From: Desulfobulbaceae bacterium BRH_c16a
GTDB lineage: Bacteria > Desulfobacterota > Desulfobulbia > Desulfobulbales > Desulfocapsaceae
Length of the DNA stretch: 58,923 nt
Reading direction: 5' to 3'
Assembly: GCA_000961725.1 (NCBI GenBank)
Contig: LADS01000005.1
Location: 1-58,923 of the forward strand
Numbering within the stretch: the first letter of the stretch is position 1; every line of letters starts with the position of its first letter. The notes beneath the pieces were generated by a model. It saw only the letters and a program-made list of their open reading frames with translations, made no database searches and was not told the origin of the DNA. The position numbers were made by a program, and so were the translations under genes. Positions 18,680 through 27,396 of the stretch are shown piece after piece.

Positions 18680-19837
18680 ATGAATTTTGATCTGAGCGAG
18701 GAGCAACGGCTGATACAGGAAACCGCCAGGGAGTTTGCTCGGGCCGAACTGGAACCGGCGGCGGCGGGACTTGACCGAGGCGAAGACGACAGGATATTTT
18801 TCACCAATCTGACCAAACTCGCCGAACTCGGTTTTATGGGCCTCAATATTGAGGATAGCTATGGCGGTTCGGAAGCGGGTGCCGTTGCCTTCAGTGTTGC
18901 CGTAACCGAACTCGGCCGCGCCTGCGCCGCAACGGCGGAGACGGTTTCGGTGAATAATATGGTGTGTGAGGTTATCCAGGCCCTGGCCAGCGAGGAACAG
19001 AAGGAAAAATATATATCGCGGATTTGCAGCGGCGAGTATCCGGCCGGGGCCTTTGCCCTCACCGAACCGGGAGCCGGTTCCGATCCGGCGTCGATGTCCA
19101 CCATGGCGGTGCGGGACGGGCAGGAGTGGGTGCTCAACGGTTCGAAGATTTTTATCAGTAACGCCACCTTTGCCGGGGTTTTTGTCGTCTGGGCGGTGAC
19201 CGACCCGACAGCCCCCAAAGGCAAAGGGATCAGCCTGTTTTTGATTGAGGCGGGCACGAAGGGCCTGATCGTCGGCAGAAAAGAAAAGAAAATGGGCCAG
19301 CGCGCCTCGCCTACCAACGAGGTGTTGTTTCAGGACTGCCGGATCCCGGCCAGCGCCCTGATGGGCAAGGAGAACGATGGTTTCCGGGTGGCGGTTGCCG
19401 AACTCGCCGGAGGGCGGATCGGCATCGGCTCGCTGGCCCTTGGCATCGGCCTGGAGGCTATGGACAGAGCTACCCGGTATTCTCTCGAGCGGTCGCAATT
19501 TGGCCGGAAAATCAGCGAGTTTCAAGCAATCCAATGGAAAATCGCCGACATGTATACCGAGCTGGAGGCAGCCCGGTTGCTGTTGCTGAATGCCGCTTTC
19601 AAAAAAGAACAGAAACGACCGTATGCCAAAGCAGCCTCGATGGCCAAACTCTTTGCCACGGAGGCGGCTAACAGGGCCTGTTATGAGGCCATGCAGATTT
19701 TCGGCGGTTACGGCTATACCGAAGAATTTCCCATCGAGCGGTTGGCCCGGGACGTTCGTGTTACCACGATCTATGAGGGAACCAGTGAGATTCAGCGCCT
19801 GATCATAGCACGGGAGATCCTGAACGAGTTTGCCTGA
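18680..19837 (+). CDS. Acyl-CoA dehydrogenase (second copy)
   Basis: A 385-residue flavoprotein. Family blocks are FALTEPGAGSDPAS, KIFISNATFAG, IFGGYGYTEEFPIERLARD and TIYEGTSEIQRLII, with E366 as the expected base. It is paralogous to the enzyme at 10186 but clearly distinct in sequence. The position of the base fits short-chain enzymes rather than isovaleryl- or long-chain types. It would feed electrons to the EtfAB encoded on the other arm. Two dehydrogenases in one island suggest two acyl substrates, for example straight and branched C4; this is inference. Confidence 0.9.
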   Translation: MNFDLSEEQRLIQETAREFARAELEPAAAGLDRGEDDRIFFTNLTKLAELGFMGLNIEDSYGGSEAGAVAFSVAVTELGRACAATAETVSVNNMVCEVIQALASEEQKEKYISRICSGEYPAGAFALTEPGAGSDPASMSTMAVRDGQEWVLNGSKIFISNATFAGVFVVWAVTDPTAPKGKGISLFLIEAGTKGLIVGRKEKKMGQRASPTNEVLFQDCRIPASALMGKENDGFRVAVAELAGGRIGIGSLALGIGLEAMDRATRYSLERSQFGRKISEFQAIQWKIADMYTELEAARLLLLNAAFKKEQKRPYAKAASMAKLFATEAANRACYEAMQIFGGYGYTEEFPIERLARDVRVTTIYEGTSEIQRLIIAREILNEFA

Positions 19838-19883
19838 GTGCCTCGGATGACTTGTTTTTAATTCATAAATTGGGATATGAACA

Positions 19884-20423
19884 ATGGAAGACCTTATCAT
19901 AAAAAGAAGAAGCATCAGGCGATTTCAGGAAAAACCGGTGGAGCCTGAAAAACTGACCGAGCTGTTTGAGGCGGCAAGGTACGCTCCTTCCTGGGGCAAC
20001 CTGCAGTGCTGGGAGCTCATCGTTGTCCGGGCAGTGGAGGATAAGCTGAAGCTGGCAAGCCTGCTCTCCCCGAAAAATCCGGCGACAAAATCCATGGAAA
20101 CCGCCCCCTTAGTCATTGGGATCTGCGGCGATCCGCTGAAGTCGGGCTATTACAAAGGCCAGCAGGTGACCAGATATCAGCACTGGTTTCTCTATGATCT
20201 CGGAATTATCAGTCAGACTCTCAGTCTCAAGGCCTGTGAGCTGGGGCTTGGCTCGGTCATCGTCGGCTCTTTCGATCATACCACCGCTGAGGAGTTTCTC
20301 GGAGTTCCCAAGGGATACGAGCTGGTTGCCCTCATTCCCCTGGGCTATCCCGATCATGACCCTCCGGTGCCGAAACGTCGGGAACAGAACGAGTTTGTCC
20401 ATTTCGATCGCTTCCGATCCTGA
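19884..20423 (+). CDS. Nitroreductase-family flavoprotein
   Basis: A 179-residue FMN-binding nitroreductase fold. RRSIRRFQEKPVE (8-20) forms the phosphate-contacting start, ARYAPSWGNLQCWE (31-44) the dimer/FMN segment, and LSLKACELGLGSVIVGSF (about 113-130) the conserved C-terminal block. It reduces nitro or quinone-like compounds with NAD(P)H in characterised relatives; the natural substrate is unknown. It is last in the plus-strand acyl-CoA operon and is followed by a stem-loop, so it is probably co-transcribed. Confidence 0.85.
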   Translation: MEDLIIKRRSIRRFQEKPVEPEKLTELFEAARYAPSWGNLQCWELIVVRAVEDKLKLASLLSPKNPATKSMETAPLVIGICGDPLKSGYYKGQQVTRYQHWFLYDLGIISQTLSLKACELGLGSVIVGSFDHTTAEEFLGVPKGYELVALIPLGYPDHDPPVPKRREQNEFVHFDRFRS

Positions 20424-20428
20424 AATCC

Positions 20429-20464
20429 GGGGAGGAGACGATTTGCAATAAATCTTTCCTCCCG
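20429..20464 (+). terminator. Stem-loop closing the plus-strand acyl-CoA operon
   Basis: GGGAGGA (20430-20436) pairs with TCCTCCC (20457-20463), and inside it GATTT (20440-20444) pairs with AAATC (20450-20454). It lies just after the nitroreductase stop. There is no T-run after the stem. The rest of the gap to 20579 is AT-rich and probably holds the namZ promoter. Confidence 0.5.
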
Positions 20465-20579
20465 CGGCATTGCAGACCATCTACATTTTGACTTTTCCGG
20501 TTCCCGCCATTAAGATAGCACTCTCGTTCTGCAATTTTGCAATAATATAAAAAAAATTAAAAATTTACGCTGGTTTATT

Positions 20580-21746
20580 ATGTTTCAGGTCGGACTCGAG
20601 GTACTGGTCGACGATGAGTCGTATTCTTTTGCCGGAAAAAGAATAGGTTATCTTTCCAATCAGGCGTCCACCGGACGTTCACTTAGCCATGGCAGAATCC
20701 TCCTGCAGCAAAAATACGGCGACCGGTTGACCTGTCTGTTTTCGCCGCAGCATGGCTTTTTTTCGGAAAAACAGGACAACATGATCGAGTCGGATCATTC
20801 GCTCGACGAGCTTACCGGCCTGCCCGTCTTCAGTCTGTACGGAGAACACCGGCGGCCGACTGCGGAGATGTTCGACCGGCTCGATGTGCTCCTTATCGAT
20901 CTGGTCGATGTCGGTACCCGGGTCTACACCTTTCTCTACACCATGGCGTATTGCCTGGAAGTGGCTGCAGCCCTGGGCAAGAAAGTGGTTGTGCTCGATC
21001 GCCCCAATCCCATTGGCGGGGAGAAAATCGAGGGTAATATTCTCCGGGAAGACTGTCGCTCGTTTGTCGGCCTCTATCCGATTCCCATGCGGCACGGCCT
21101 CACTTTTGCCGAACTGGCGCTGTTGATCAATACCGAATTCGGTATCGGCGCTCAACTGGAGGTCGTAAAGCTGCGGGGCTGGCGACGGCACATGCATTTC
21201 CGCGACTGCGGGTTTCCCTGGATTACCCCTTCTCCCAATATGCCGACACCGGAAACGGCTTTAGTCTATCCGGGGCAGGTTATCTGGGAAGGCACCAATG
21301 TTTCGGAAGGCCGGGGCACGACCTTGCCTTTTGAATTTGTCGGAGCCCCTTACTGGCGTCACGAGCAGATGTTGAAGAAAATCGGCGAGACCAACCTGCC
21401 TGGGTGTTTCCTCCGACCGATCGTTTTTCAGCCCACCTCCGGCAAGTGGGCCGGGGAGTCGTGTCATGGATTCCAGATCCATGTGACCGACCGGGAGACG
21501 TATCTTTCCTACCGGACCAGTCTGGCCATGCTGCAGGCGGCGATGCTGTTATATCCCGGAGATTTTCGCTATAAAGAGCCTCCCTATGAATATGAATTCG
21601 AACGACTGCCCATGGACCTGATTCTTGGCGACACGGATATCCGTGTTCAGCTTGAGAACGGGCGACCGGTGCAGCACATTGAAGAAACCTGGCAATCGGA
21701 ATTGCAGGCGTTTGATCGCACGCGAGCTAAATATTTCCTCTACTAA
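20580..21746 (+). CDS. namZ: DUF1343 / NamZ-type exo-beta-N-acetylmuramidase homologue
   Basis: A 388-residue DUF1343 protein. Blocks include GKRIGYLSNQAS (19-30), FSPQHGFFSE, LIDLVDVGTRVYTFLYTM, DRPNPIGG and SEGRGTTLPFEFVGAPY. Characterised members (B. subtilis NamZ, formerly YbbC) remove MurNAc from the non-reducing end of peptidoglycan fragments. No signal peptide is visible: the N-terminus is MFQVGLEVLVDDESYSF, so a cytosolic role on imported fragments is inferred. It is one base from lpxD and probably heads the lipid A operon. AmgK and MurU homologues lie 4-6 kb downstream. Confidence 0.85.
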   Translation: MFQVGLEVLVDDESYSFAGKRIGYLSNQASTGRSLSHGRILLQQKYGDRLTCLFSPQHGFFSEKQDNMIESDHSLDELTGLPVFSLYGEHRRPTAEMFDRLDVLLIDLVDVGTRVYTFLYTMAYCLEVAAALGKKVVVLDRPNPIGGEKIEGNILREDCRSFVGLYPIPMRHGLTFAELALLINTEFGIGAQLEVVKLRGWRRHMHFRDCGFPWITPSPNMPTPETALVYPGQVIWEGTNVSEGRGTTLPFEFVGAPYWRHEQMLKKIGETNLPGCFLRPIVFQPTSGKWAGESCHGFQIHVTDRETYLSYRTSLAMLQAAMLLYPGDFRYKEPPYEYEFERLPMDLILGDTDIRVQLENGRPVQHIEETWQSELQAFDRTRAKYFLY

Positions 21747-21747
21747 A

Positions 21748-22812
21748 ATGGTAGACATGACTGAAAAAGAAACAACCGTCGGTGCACTGGCCGACATGGT
21801 GAAGGGGCAGGTTGTCGGCGACAGATCGTTGCTTGTCAAAGGTTTTGCTCCTTTGGACAGTGCCGGTGTCACAGAGATTTCCTTTCTGGCAAAGGCCGGC
21901 AAAGTGGATCTGCTCGCATCGACCAGGGCCGGCGCCGTCATCGTCCCCCTCGGAGTTGAGAAGAAGACGGGGGCACCGCTCATTCAGGTCAAGGATCCTT
22001 ATCTCGCCGTGGCCATTATCCACAGCTATTTCGTGGCCCGGCCGTTTGCCGCCCAAGGCGTTCACCCCCGGGCATTTGTCGGCGAGGAGTGCCTTCTCGG
22101 CAAGGAGATTACCATCGCCCCTTTAGCATGTATCGGCAACCGGGTGCAACTCGGCGAGCGGGTCTGCATAGAACCGGGTGCGGTGATCGGCGACGATGTC
22201 AAGATCGGCGACGATACGACGATCAAGGCCAATGTTACCGTCTATGCCGGTTGTATCGTCGGCAATCGGGTTACCATCCATTCCGGCACCGTGATCGGCA
22301 GTGACGGCTATGGCTATTCGGCCAACGAACGGGGCGAACACATCAAGCGTCCCCAGGTCGGCATTGTGCGGATTGACGATGATGTGGAAATAGGAGCAAA
22401 CTGCTGTATCGACCGGGCAGCCTACGGAGTTACCTGGATCAAGGCCGGGGCGAAGATCGACAATCTGGTGCAGGTCGCCCACAATGTCATTGTCGGCGAA
22501 AACAGTCTGCTGGTGGCCCAGGTCGGCATCAGCGGTTCGACAACCCTTGGCCGGAATGTGGTGATGGGCGGCCAGGCTGCCGCCACCGGGCATATCACTC
22601 TGGGCGACCAGGTCATGGTGGCCGCAAGAGGCGCCGTTCATAACGACCAGCCGAAAGGCGCGGTTGTCGGTGGAACGCCGGCGATTCCCGTTCGGCAGTG
22701 GGCCAAATGCTGTGCGGTCTTCGGCAAATTGCCCGAATTGCAGAGTGCGGTAAGAAAAAATACCAAAGTCCTTGCCGAACTGACCGGTCAGGCCGAAAAT
22801 GATAAAGCGTGA
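21748..22812 (+). CDS. lpxD: UDP-3-O-acylglucosamine N-acyltransferase
   Basis: A 354-residue left-handed beta-helix acyltransferase, third step of lipid A synthesis, using acyl-ACP. An N-terminal uridine-binding domain (1-100) is followed by hexapeptide repeats (I/V-G-x4 pattern) and catalytic H245 in [10 protein letters not shown]. The start may be the ATG at 21748 or 21757; neither has a clear Shine-Dalgarno, and the first is only one base after the namZ stop. The next gene, fabZ, follows by 11 bases. Length is typical of the family. Confidence 0.94.
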   Translation: MVDMTEKETTVGALADMVKGQVVGDRSLLVKGFAPLDSAGVTEISFLAKAGKVDLLASTRAGAVIVPLGVEKKTGAPLIQVKDPYLAVAIIHSYFVARPFAAQGVHPRAFVGEECLLGKEITIAPLACIGNRVQLGERVCIEPGAVIGDDVKIGDDTTIKANVTVYAGCIVGNRVTIHSGTVIGSDGYGYSANERGEHIKRPQVGIVRIDDDVEIGANCCIDRAAYGVTWIKAGAKIDNLVQVAHNVIVGENSLLVAQVGISGSTTLGRNVVMGGQAAATGHITLGDQVMVAARGAVHNDQPKGAVVGGTPAIPVRQWAKCCAVFGKLPELQSAVRKNTKVLAELTGQAENDKA

Positions 22813-22823
22813 AGGAGAGATGG

Positions 22824-23276
22824 ATGAGCGAGTTTGTTGTTCCTGAGAAAATAGATATTATGGAGATTTTGAAACTGTTGCCGCACCGTTATCCCTTTGT
22901 GATGGTCGACAGGATTCTGTCGCTTACGATGGGCAAGGAAATCGTCGGTCTGAAAAACGTGACCATCAACGAACCTTTCTTCCAGGGTCATTTTCCGGCA
23001 AGACCGGTAATGCCCGGCGTGTTGATTCTTGAAGGCATGGCCCAGGTCGGCGGGATCATGGCGTTTTACGCCAATCCTGAAGCTATCGGCACAAAACTGC
23101 TGTTTTTTGCCGGGATCGACAAGGCGAGGTTTAGAAAACCGGTAGTGCCGGGGGATCAGTTGATTTTTACCCTGAAGCTCTTAAAACAGAAACGGGCAAT
23201 AATGATCATGTCGGCAGCCGCAGTAGTTGACGGTCAGGTGGTCGCCGAAGCCGAACTCATGGCTTCCTTTTCATAA
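22824..23276 (+). CDS. fabZ: 3-hydroxyacyl-ACP dehydratase
   Basis: A 150-residue hotdog-fold dehydratase of fatty acid synthesis. It has [12 protein letters not shown] (19-30) and catalytic H56 (FFQGHFP) and E70 ([10 protein letters not shown]). The ATG at 22824 is preferred over a GTG at 22809 because AAGGAG lies 5 bases before the ATG. It is set between lpxD and lpxA, the standard arrangement by which acyl supply and lipid A synthesis are co-regulated. A 162-bp stretch to lpxA holds no gene. Confidence 0.94.
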   Translation: MSEFVVPEKIDIMEILKLLPHRYPFVMVDRILSLTMGKEIVGLKNVTINEPFFQGHFPARPVMPGVLILEGMAQVGGIMAFYANPEAIGTKLLFFAGIDKARFRKPVVPGDQLIFTLKLLKQKRAIMIMSAAAVVDGQVVAEAELMASFS

Positions 23277-23438
23277 TCAATACTGTATACTCAAGAGCCA
23301 GAGAAGGGTGAAGGCGATTTGCCCATGCGAAATTCCTTGCAATAATTGTGCAGAGCAGGTAAGGAAAGCAGCTTTCACAGCCTTGGAAAGAACGTATGTC
23401 GGAACACCAATAATATTCCCATTCATAGAGCAGAACAC

Positions 23439-24236
23439 ATGTCCATACACCCAACCGCAGTAGTAGATTCCAGGGCCGAGCTCCATTCCTCAGTATATGT
23501 CGGTCCCTATGCCGTTATTGAAGCCGGAGTCCGCATCGGCGCCGATTCAAGAATTGAGGCCCATGCAGTTGTCTCCGGTCCGACGACCATTGGCGAGAGA
23601 AACCTTATCGGTTCCTTTGCCATTGTCGGCGGTGCCCCACAGGATCTCAGTTACAAGGGCGAGCCGACCGAGCTGATTATCGGCTCCGACAATCAGATCA
23701 GGGAATTTGCCTCGATCCACCGGGGAACACCCGGCGGTCATATGAAAACGATCATCGGCAACAATAACCTCCTGATGGCATATACCCATGTTGCCCACGA
23801 TTGTGTAATCGGCAACCATGTTATCATGGCCAATGTTGCCACCCTGGCCGGACACGTCGAGGTTGGCGATCGGGCTTCTATCGGCGGTCTTGTCGCTATC
23901 CATCAGTTCTGCCGCATCGGGACGTTCAGTTATATCGGCGGGGTCTCGGGGATCAGCCTTGATGTGCCGCCTTATGTTATTATTGCCGGAACCAGAAACC
24001 GTACCAGGATCTCCGGAGTCAACAAGGTCGGGTTGAAGCGGAACGGTTTCAGTCGGGAAACTATTAAAATGCTAGACACGGCCTACCGGATAATTTTCAG
24101 GACGCCGACCCTGTTGATGAAGGACGCCATCGAAGTTGCCAGAAATGAGTTTCCCGATTGTGCGGAGGTCCAGACGCTGGTTCGGTTCTTCGAGGATTCC
24201 AAACGCGGTGTCGTTAAACAGACCGTAGAAGATTAG
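23439..24236 (+). CDS. lpxA: UDP-N-acetylglucosamine O-acyltransferase
   Basis: A 265-residue hexapeptide-repeat acyltransferase, first step of lipid A synthesis. It starts MSIHPTAVVD, with repeats across 10-190, catalytic H120 in THVAHDCVIGN, GLVAIHQFCRIG and the helical C-terminal domain (VGLKRNGFSRETI). The start at 23439 matches family N-termini, while the ORF extends further upstream. Only a weak AGAG precedes it. LpxI follows 10 bases downstream. LpxA length and order in the cluster are typical. Confidence 0.95.
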   Translation: MSIHPTAVVDSRAELHSSVYVGPYAVIEAGVRIGADSRIEAHAVVSGPTTIGERNLIGSFAIVGGAPQDLSYKGEPTELIIGSDNQIREFASIHRGTPGGHMKTIIGNNNLLMAYTHVAHDCVIGNHVIMANVATLAGHVEVGDRASIGGLVAIHQFCRIGTFSYIGGVSGISLDVPPYVIIAGTRNRTRISGVNKVGLKRNGFSRETIKMLDTAYRIIFRTPTLLMKDAIEVARNEFPDCAEVQTLVRFFEDSKRGVVKQTVED

Positions 24237-24246
24237 TCGGTAGTTC

Positions 24247-25092
24247 ATGGCAGGAGATGAACGAAATATAGGCATAATCGCCGGGGGCGGACAGTTTCCC
24301 CTGCTGTTTATCGAGGCGGCGCATAAAGAAGGCCGCCGGGTGATAGTGGTCGCCCATAAAGGAGAAACCGATACCCAGGTTGCCGAGGCTGCCGATGCCG
24401 TCGTCTGGGTGAAACTGGGACAACTCGGCAAGGTTATCTCCTTTTTTAAAAAAGAAGGAGTCGGGGAGACGGTTTTTCTCGGAACGATCACCAAGACTCA
24501 GATTTTTCGAGATGTTCTGCCGGATTTCAAGGCGCTTTCCCTGTGGAACAAGATCGACCGGAAGCAGGATGACGCTATTTTGCGTGCCATTGCGACAGCT
24601 TTGGAACAGGAAGGGATTAAAGTCCTGGAATCGACCATCTATCTTCGCCATCTCCTTTTTCCGGTAGGCATTTTGACGAAAGCCCGACCGAATGAAAAGC
24701 AGCGTCGCGATATTGCCTTCGGCTGGCAGAACGCCAGGGCCATCGGTAAACTCGATATCGGCCAGTGCGTGGTAGTTCGCAACTGTACCGTTCTCGCAGT
24801 CGAGGCTATCGAGGGAACGGATGCAGCCATCCTGCGCGGCGGAATTCTTGCCAAGGAAAAGGCTGTTGTTGTAAAAGTAAAAAAACCCGGGCAGGATTTC
24901 CGCTTCGACCTTCCGGCGACAGGGCTGAACACGATCAAGACCCTGCAGGAGGTTAAAGGCGCGGTTCTTGCGGTGGAAGCGGGGCAATCCCTGTTGTTTG
25001 ATCGTGAAGAAATGATTAATGAGGCGAATAAATCCGGTATAATCGTTGTTGGAGTTACTGAAAGGGGTGATGGTTCCCTGCTGATGGAGTAG
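24247..25092 (+). CDS. lpxI: UDP-2,3-diacylglucosamine pyrophosphatase, LpxI type
   Basis: A 281-residue DUF1009 protein. IGIIAGGGQFPLLF (8-21) and GQDFRFDLPATGLNTI (215-230), with D221 as the likely catalytic aspartate, match LpxI, which replaces LpxH in many alpha- and deltaproteobacteria. It hydrolyses UDP-2,3-diacylglucosamine to lipid X. It follows lpxA by 10 bases. LpxB, which usually comes next, is absent; the MurU-like gene is here instead, so lpxB must be elsewhere. Confidence 0.93.
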   Translation: MAGDERNIGIIAGGGQFPLLFIEAAHKEGRRVIVVAHKGETDTQVAEAADAVVWVKLGQLGKVISFFKKEGVGETVFLGTITKTQIFRDVLPDFKALSLWNKIDRKQDDAILRAIATALEQEGIKVLESTIYLRHLLFPVGILTKARPNEKQRRDIAFGWQNARAIGKLDIGQCVVVRNCTVLAVEAIEGTDAAILRGGILAKEKAVVVKVKKPGQDFRFDLPATGLNTIKTLQEVKGAVLAVEAGQSLLFDREEMINEANKSGIIVVGVTERGDGSLLME

Positions 25093-25157
25093 AATAGGCC
25101 GTGCGCTCTTTATTGGTGTGATTTCAGTATAATCTCAACTTCTGAAGAAGAGGTACT

Positions 25158-26069
25158 ATGCAAGCAATGATTCTGGCAGCCGGTTTTGGTACCAGGCTGT
25201 TGCCACACACTCTTATTCGTCCCAAACCTCTCTTTCCCATCCTCAACCAACCACTCCTTATCCTCACTATAAAACGGCTGCAGAATCTGGGGTTCGATCA
25301 AATCGTAGTGAATTGCCATCATCTGCGGGAACAGGTTGTACATGTTTTGAACGGCTTGCCCGGAGTTATAATTCAGGAAGAAGAGGTCATTCTGGGGACC
25401 GGAGGAGGGCTTCGTACAGCCCTTCGGCACTTTCGCGACGAACCGTTGCTGATTACCAACGGAGATATTTATCATACCGTGAATATGCTGGATTTTTATC
25501 GGTATCACGTGGATAAAGGCAATGCGGTTACCCTGGCCTTGCATAATTGCCGCCTCTTCAACAACGTCATGGTCAAGGATGGCAAGGTGGCAAGTTTTGA
25601 CAACAAGGTCGAGTTTACCCAACTGGCTTTTACCGGCCTCCATGTCATTGATCCGGCCCTTTTGCAGGAAATCAGACCGGGAGAGTACTCCTGCATTCTT
25701 GATCTGTATCGGAAGCTGCTTGGCCGGGGGGTTGAGATCGACTGCTACCGGGTAGATGGCAGTTTCTGGACGGATATGGGAACACCTGAGTCGTATCTTG
25801 CTCTTCATCATGGTCTGCTCACCGACAAGATCCCCTGCTGGCAGGAGGCGGGGCCGGTGCGAAAACCCTACTGCATCGCCAAGAGGGCCAAACTTCCGGC
25901 GCAGATCGAACTGTGCGAATGGGCCTGTATCGGTGAAGCCCATATCGAGAACGGCACGCATCTTGAGCGGGTGGTTGTCTGGGACGATGTCTCGATTGGC
26001 GGATCCAGTCGACTGGTAGATTTAATCGTCTCTTCCGACCAGAAAAAAAAGACGGTACCACTCAATTGA
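25158..26069 (+). CDS. murU: MurNAc-1-phosphate uridylyltransferase-like nucleotidyltransferase
   Basis: A 303-residue sugar-1-phosphate nucleotidyltransferase. The GFGTRLLPHTLIRPKPL segment (9-25) is the NTP-binding signature. Further blocks are LGTGGGLRTAL, ITNGDIYH (metal Asp), FTGLHVID and FWTDMGTPESYL. A C-terminal part, about 235-290, resembles a short beta-helix. Homology alone gives a GlmU/MurU/mannose-type enzyme. The downstream AmgK-like kinase strongly favours MurU, which makes UDP-MurNAc from MurNAc-1-P. GAAGAGG lies upstream of the ATG. Confidence 0.78.
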   Translation: MQAMILAAGFGTRLLPHTLIRPKPLFPILNQPLLILTIKRLQNLGFDQIVVNCHHLREQVVHVLNGLPGVIIQEEEVILGTGGGLRTALRHFRDEPLLITNGDIYHTVNMLDFYRYHVDKGNAVTLALHNCRLFNNVMVKDGKVASFDNKVEFTQLAFTGLHVIDPALLQEIRPGEYSCILDLYRKLLGRGVEIDCYRVDGSFWTDMGTPESYLALHHGLLTDKIPCWQEAGPVRKPYCIAKRAKLPAQIELCEWACIGEAHIENGTHLERVVVWDDVSIGGSSRLVDLIVSSDQKKKTVPLN

Positions 26070-26072
26070 CTG

Positions 26073-26213
26073 GTGTCTGTTCAGAAATGAGATATTTTGT
26101 TCTATATCGAGGCGTTCGATGAATTTAACCGCAGACATATAGGCGATATTTCGAGGATTAAATTTTGAGAGCAACGAAGAGTTTGGGCAAAATAGCCATT
26201 TGTGGACAGACAC
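26073..26213. repeat. MITE-like element with 17-bp terminal inverted repeats, copy 1
   Basis: Left end GTGTCTGTTCAGAAATG (26073-26089) and right end 26197-26213 are inverted repeats matching at 15 of 17 positions. The core contains ATCGAGGC, a CATATA, ATATTTCGAGGAT and AACGAAGA. The same arrangement recurs at 32417-32561. It has no ORF. It begins 3 bases after the murU stop and ends 4 bases before the amgK ATG, so it fills the whole intergenic space and supplies whatever leader amgK uses. Confidence 0.7.
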
Positions 26214-26217
26214 TTTT

Positions 26218-27288
26218 ATGAAACCTTTATCGGATCGCCAGATAGTCGAATGCGCCGGGACTCTGCTCGGTGACATCGGCATGCTGTCTCAGCCTGAGAT
26301 ACAGTCCCTCAATGATCGGTCCAGCCTTCGGAAGATCGAGAGTGACGGGTCGACCAGGCGATTCTGGCGGGTGAATCGTAAGGATACATCCCTCTGCATC
26401 ATCGCGGCCCCGGCGGGAAAGAGCGATGCCGAACTTGCCGAGTCGAAGGCGGCGTGGCTCATCGGCAATCATCTGCGGAAAAAAGGGGTGCCGGTGCCGG
26501 CGCTGTACGGCTGGGATAGCGACAGCGGAATACTTCTCTACGAAGATCTGGGCGATCTGCGACTGCATGATGTTATCGGCAGGCCGGAACTTTCCGCTTT
26601 CAGGCCGGCGGCCGAATATTACCGGGAAGCGCTGACGGATCTGGCTGCCATGCAGGTGAAAGGCGCGGAGGGATTTGCCGAGGCCTGGTGCTGGGACAGC
26701 CCAAGGTATGATGTCACGCTCATGCGCGACAAAGAGTCGGGATATTTTCTTCGGGCTTTCTGGCAGGGTATCATGGGCGAGGATGTCCCTGCCGGAGTGG
26801 CAGAGGAATTTCAGGAAATCGCCGTTCAGGCGGCAAAGGCTCCAGCCGATTTTTTTCTGCACCGGGATTTTCAGTCCCGCAACATCATGCTGAGAGATGA
26901 CCGGGTAAGGTTCATCGATTTCCAGGCCGGACGCCTGGGGCCGCTCGGTTATGATGTGGCGTCGCTGCTCATCGATCCCTATGCTGCACTTTCTCTTGCC
27001 GATCAGGAAGACCTCCTGGCTTTCTACCTGAGGAGGGTTGTCACCGAACGGCCTGATGCTGAGGAAGATTTTTGCAAGTATTACAGGCTGCTGGCACTGC
27101 AAAGGAATCTGCAGATAGTCGGGGCTTTTTCGTTTTTATACCAGGTGAGGGGAAAAGCATTCTTTGCCGATTTTATCAAACCGGCTCTTGTCGCCTTAAG
27201 AGACCGGCTGGCAGAGAGTTGTTTCGCGGGATATCCTCTCATTCGCAACCTTGTCGACCGAGGGCTGGCTGGATTGGCGATTCGCTGA
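26218..27288 (+). CDS. amgK: AmgK-like MurNAc/GlcNAc kinase (aminoglycoside phosphotransferase fold)
   Basis: A 356-residue kinase of the APH fold. The N-terminal lobe holds DGSTRRFWRV (about 42-51). The catalytic loop is FFLHRDFQSRNIM, and the metal-binding block is FIDFQAGRLGPLGYDVASLL. These match AmgK, which phosphorylates MurNAc at C1 before MurU. The start at 26218 is chosen as the ATG; an in-frame TTG lies at 26200 inside the repeat. No ribosome-binding site is visible in the repeat-derived leader. It pairs with the murU gene upstream. Confidence 0.82.
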   Translation: MKPLSDRQIVECAGTLLGDIGMLSQPEIQSLNDRSSLRKIESDGSTRRFWRVNRKDTSLCIIAAPAGKSDAELAESKAAWLIGNHLRKKGVPVPALYGWDSDSGILLYEDLGDLRLHDVIGRPELSAFRPAAEYYREALTDLAAMQVKGAEGFAEAWCWDSPRYDVTLMRDKESGYFLRAFWQGIMGEDVPAGVAEEFQEIAVQAAKAPADFFLHRDFQSRNIMLRDDRVRFIDFQAGRLGPLGYDVASLLIDPYAALSLADQEDLLAFYLRRVVTERPDAEEDFCKYYRLLALQRNLQIVGAFSFLYQVRGKAFFADFIKPALVALRDRLAESCFAGYPLIRNLVDRGLAGLAIR

Positions 27289-27396
27289 GCAGAGCCGGGA
27301 GGCTCAAGCCCCCACCAGACGTTTTTTACTATTCTCCCACAACAATGCCTGCTTCGATTTACGAGCTTGCGGTTTCTCTTCAATAGGTTACCTGAA

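Noticed and set aside
26200..26217. TTG start for amgK at 26200
   Set aside because: It lies within the terminal inverted repeat of the mobile-like element, and family N-termini fit the ATG at 26218.
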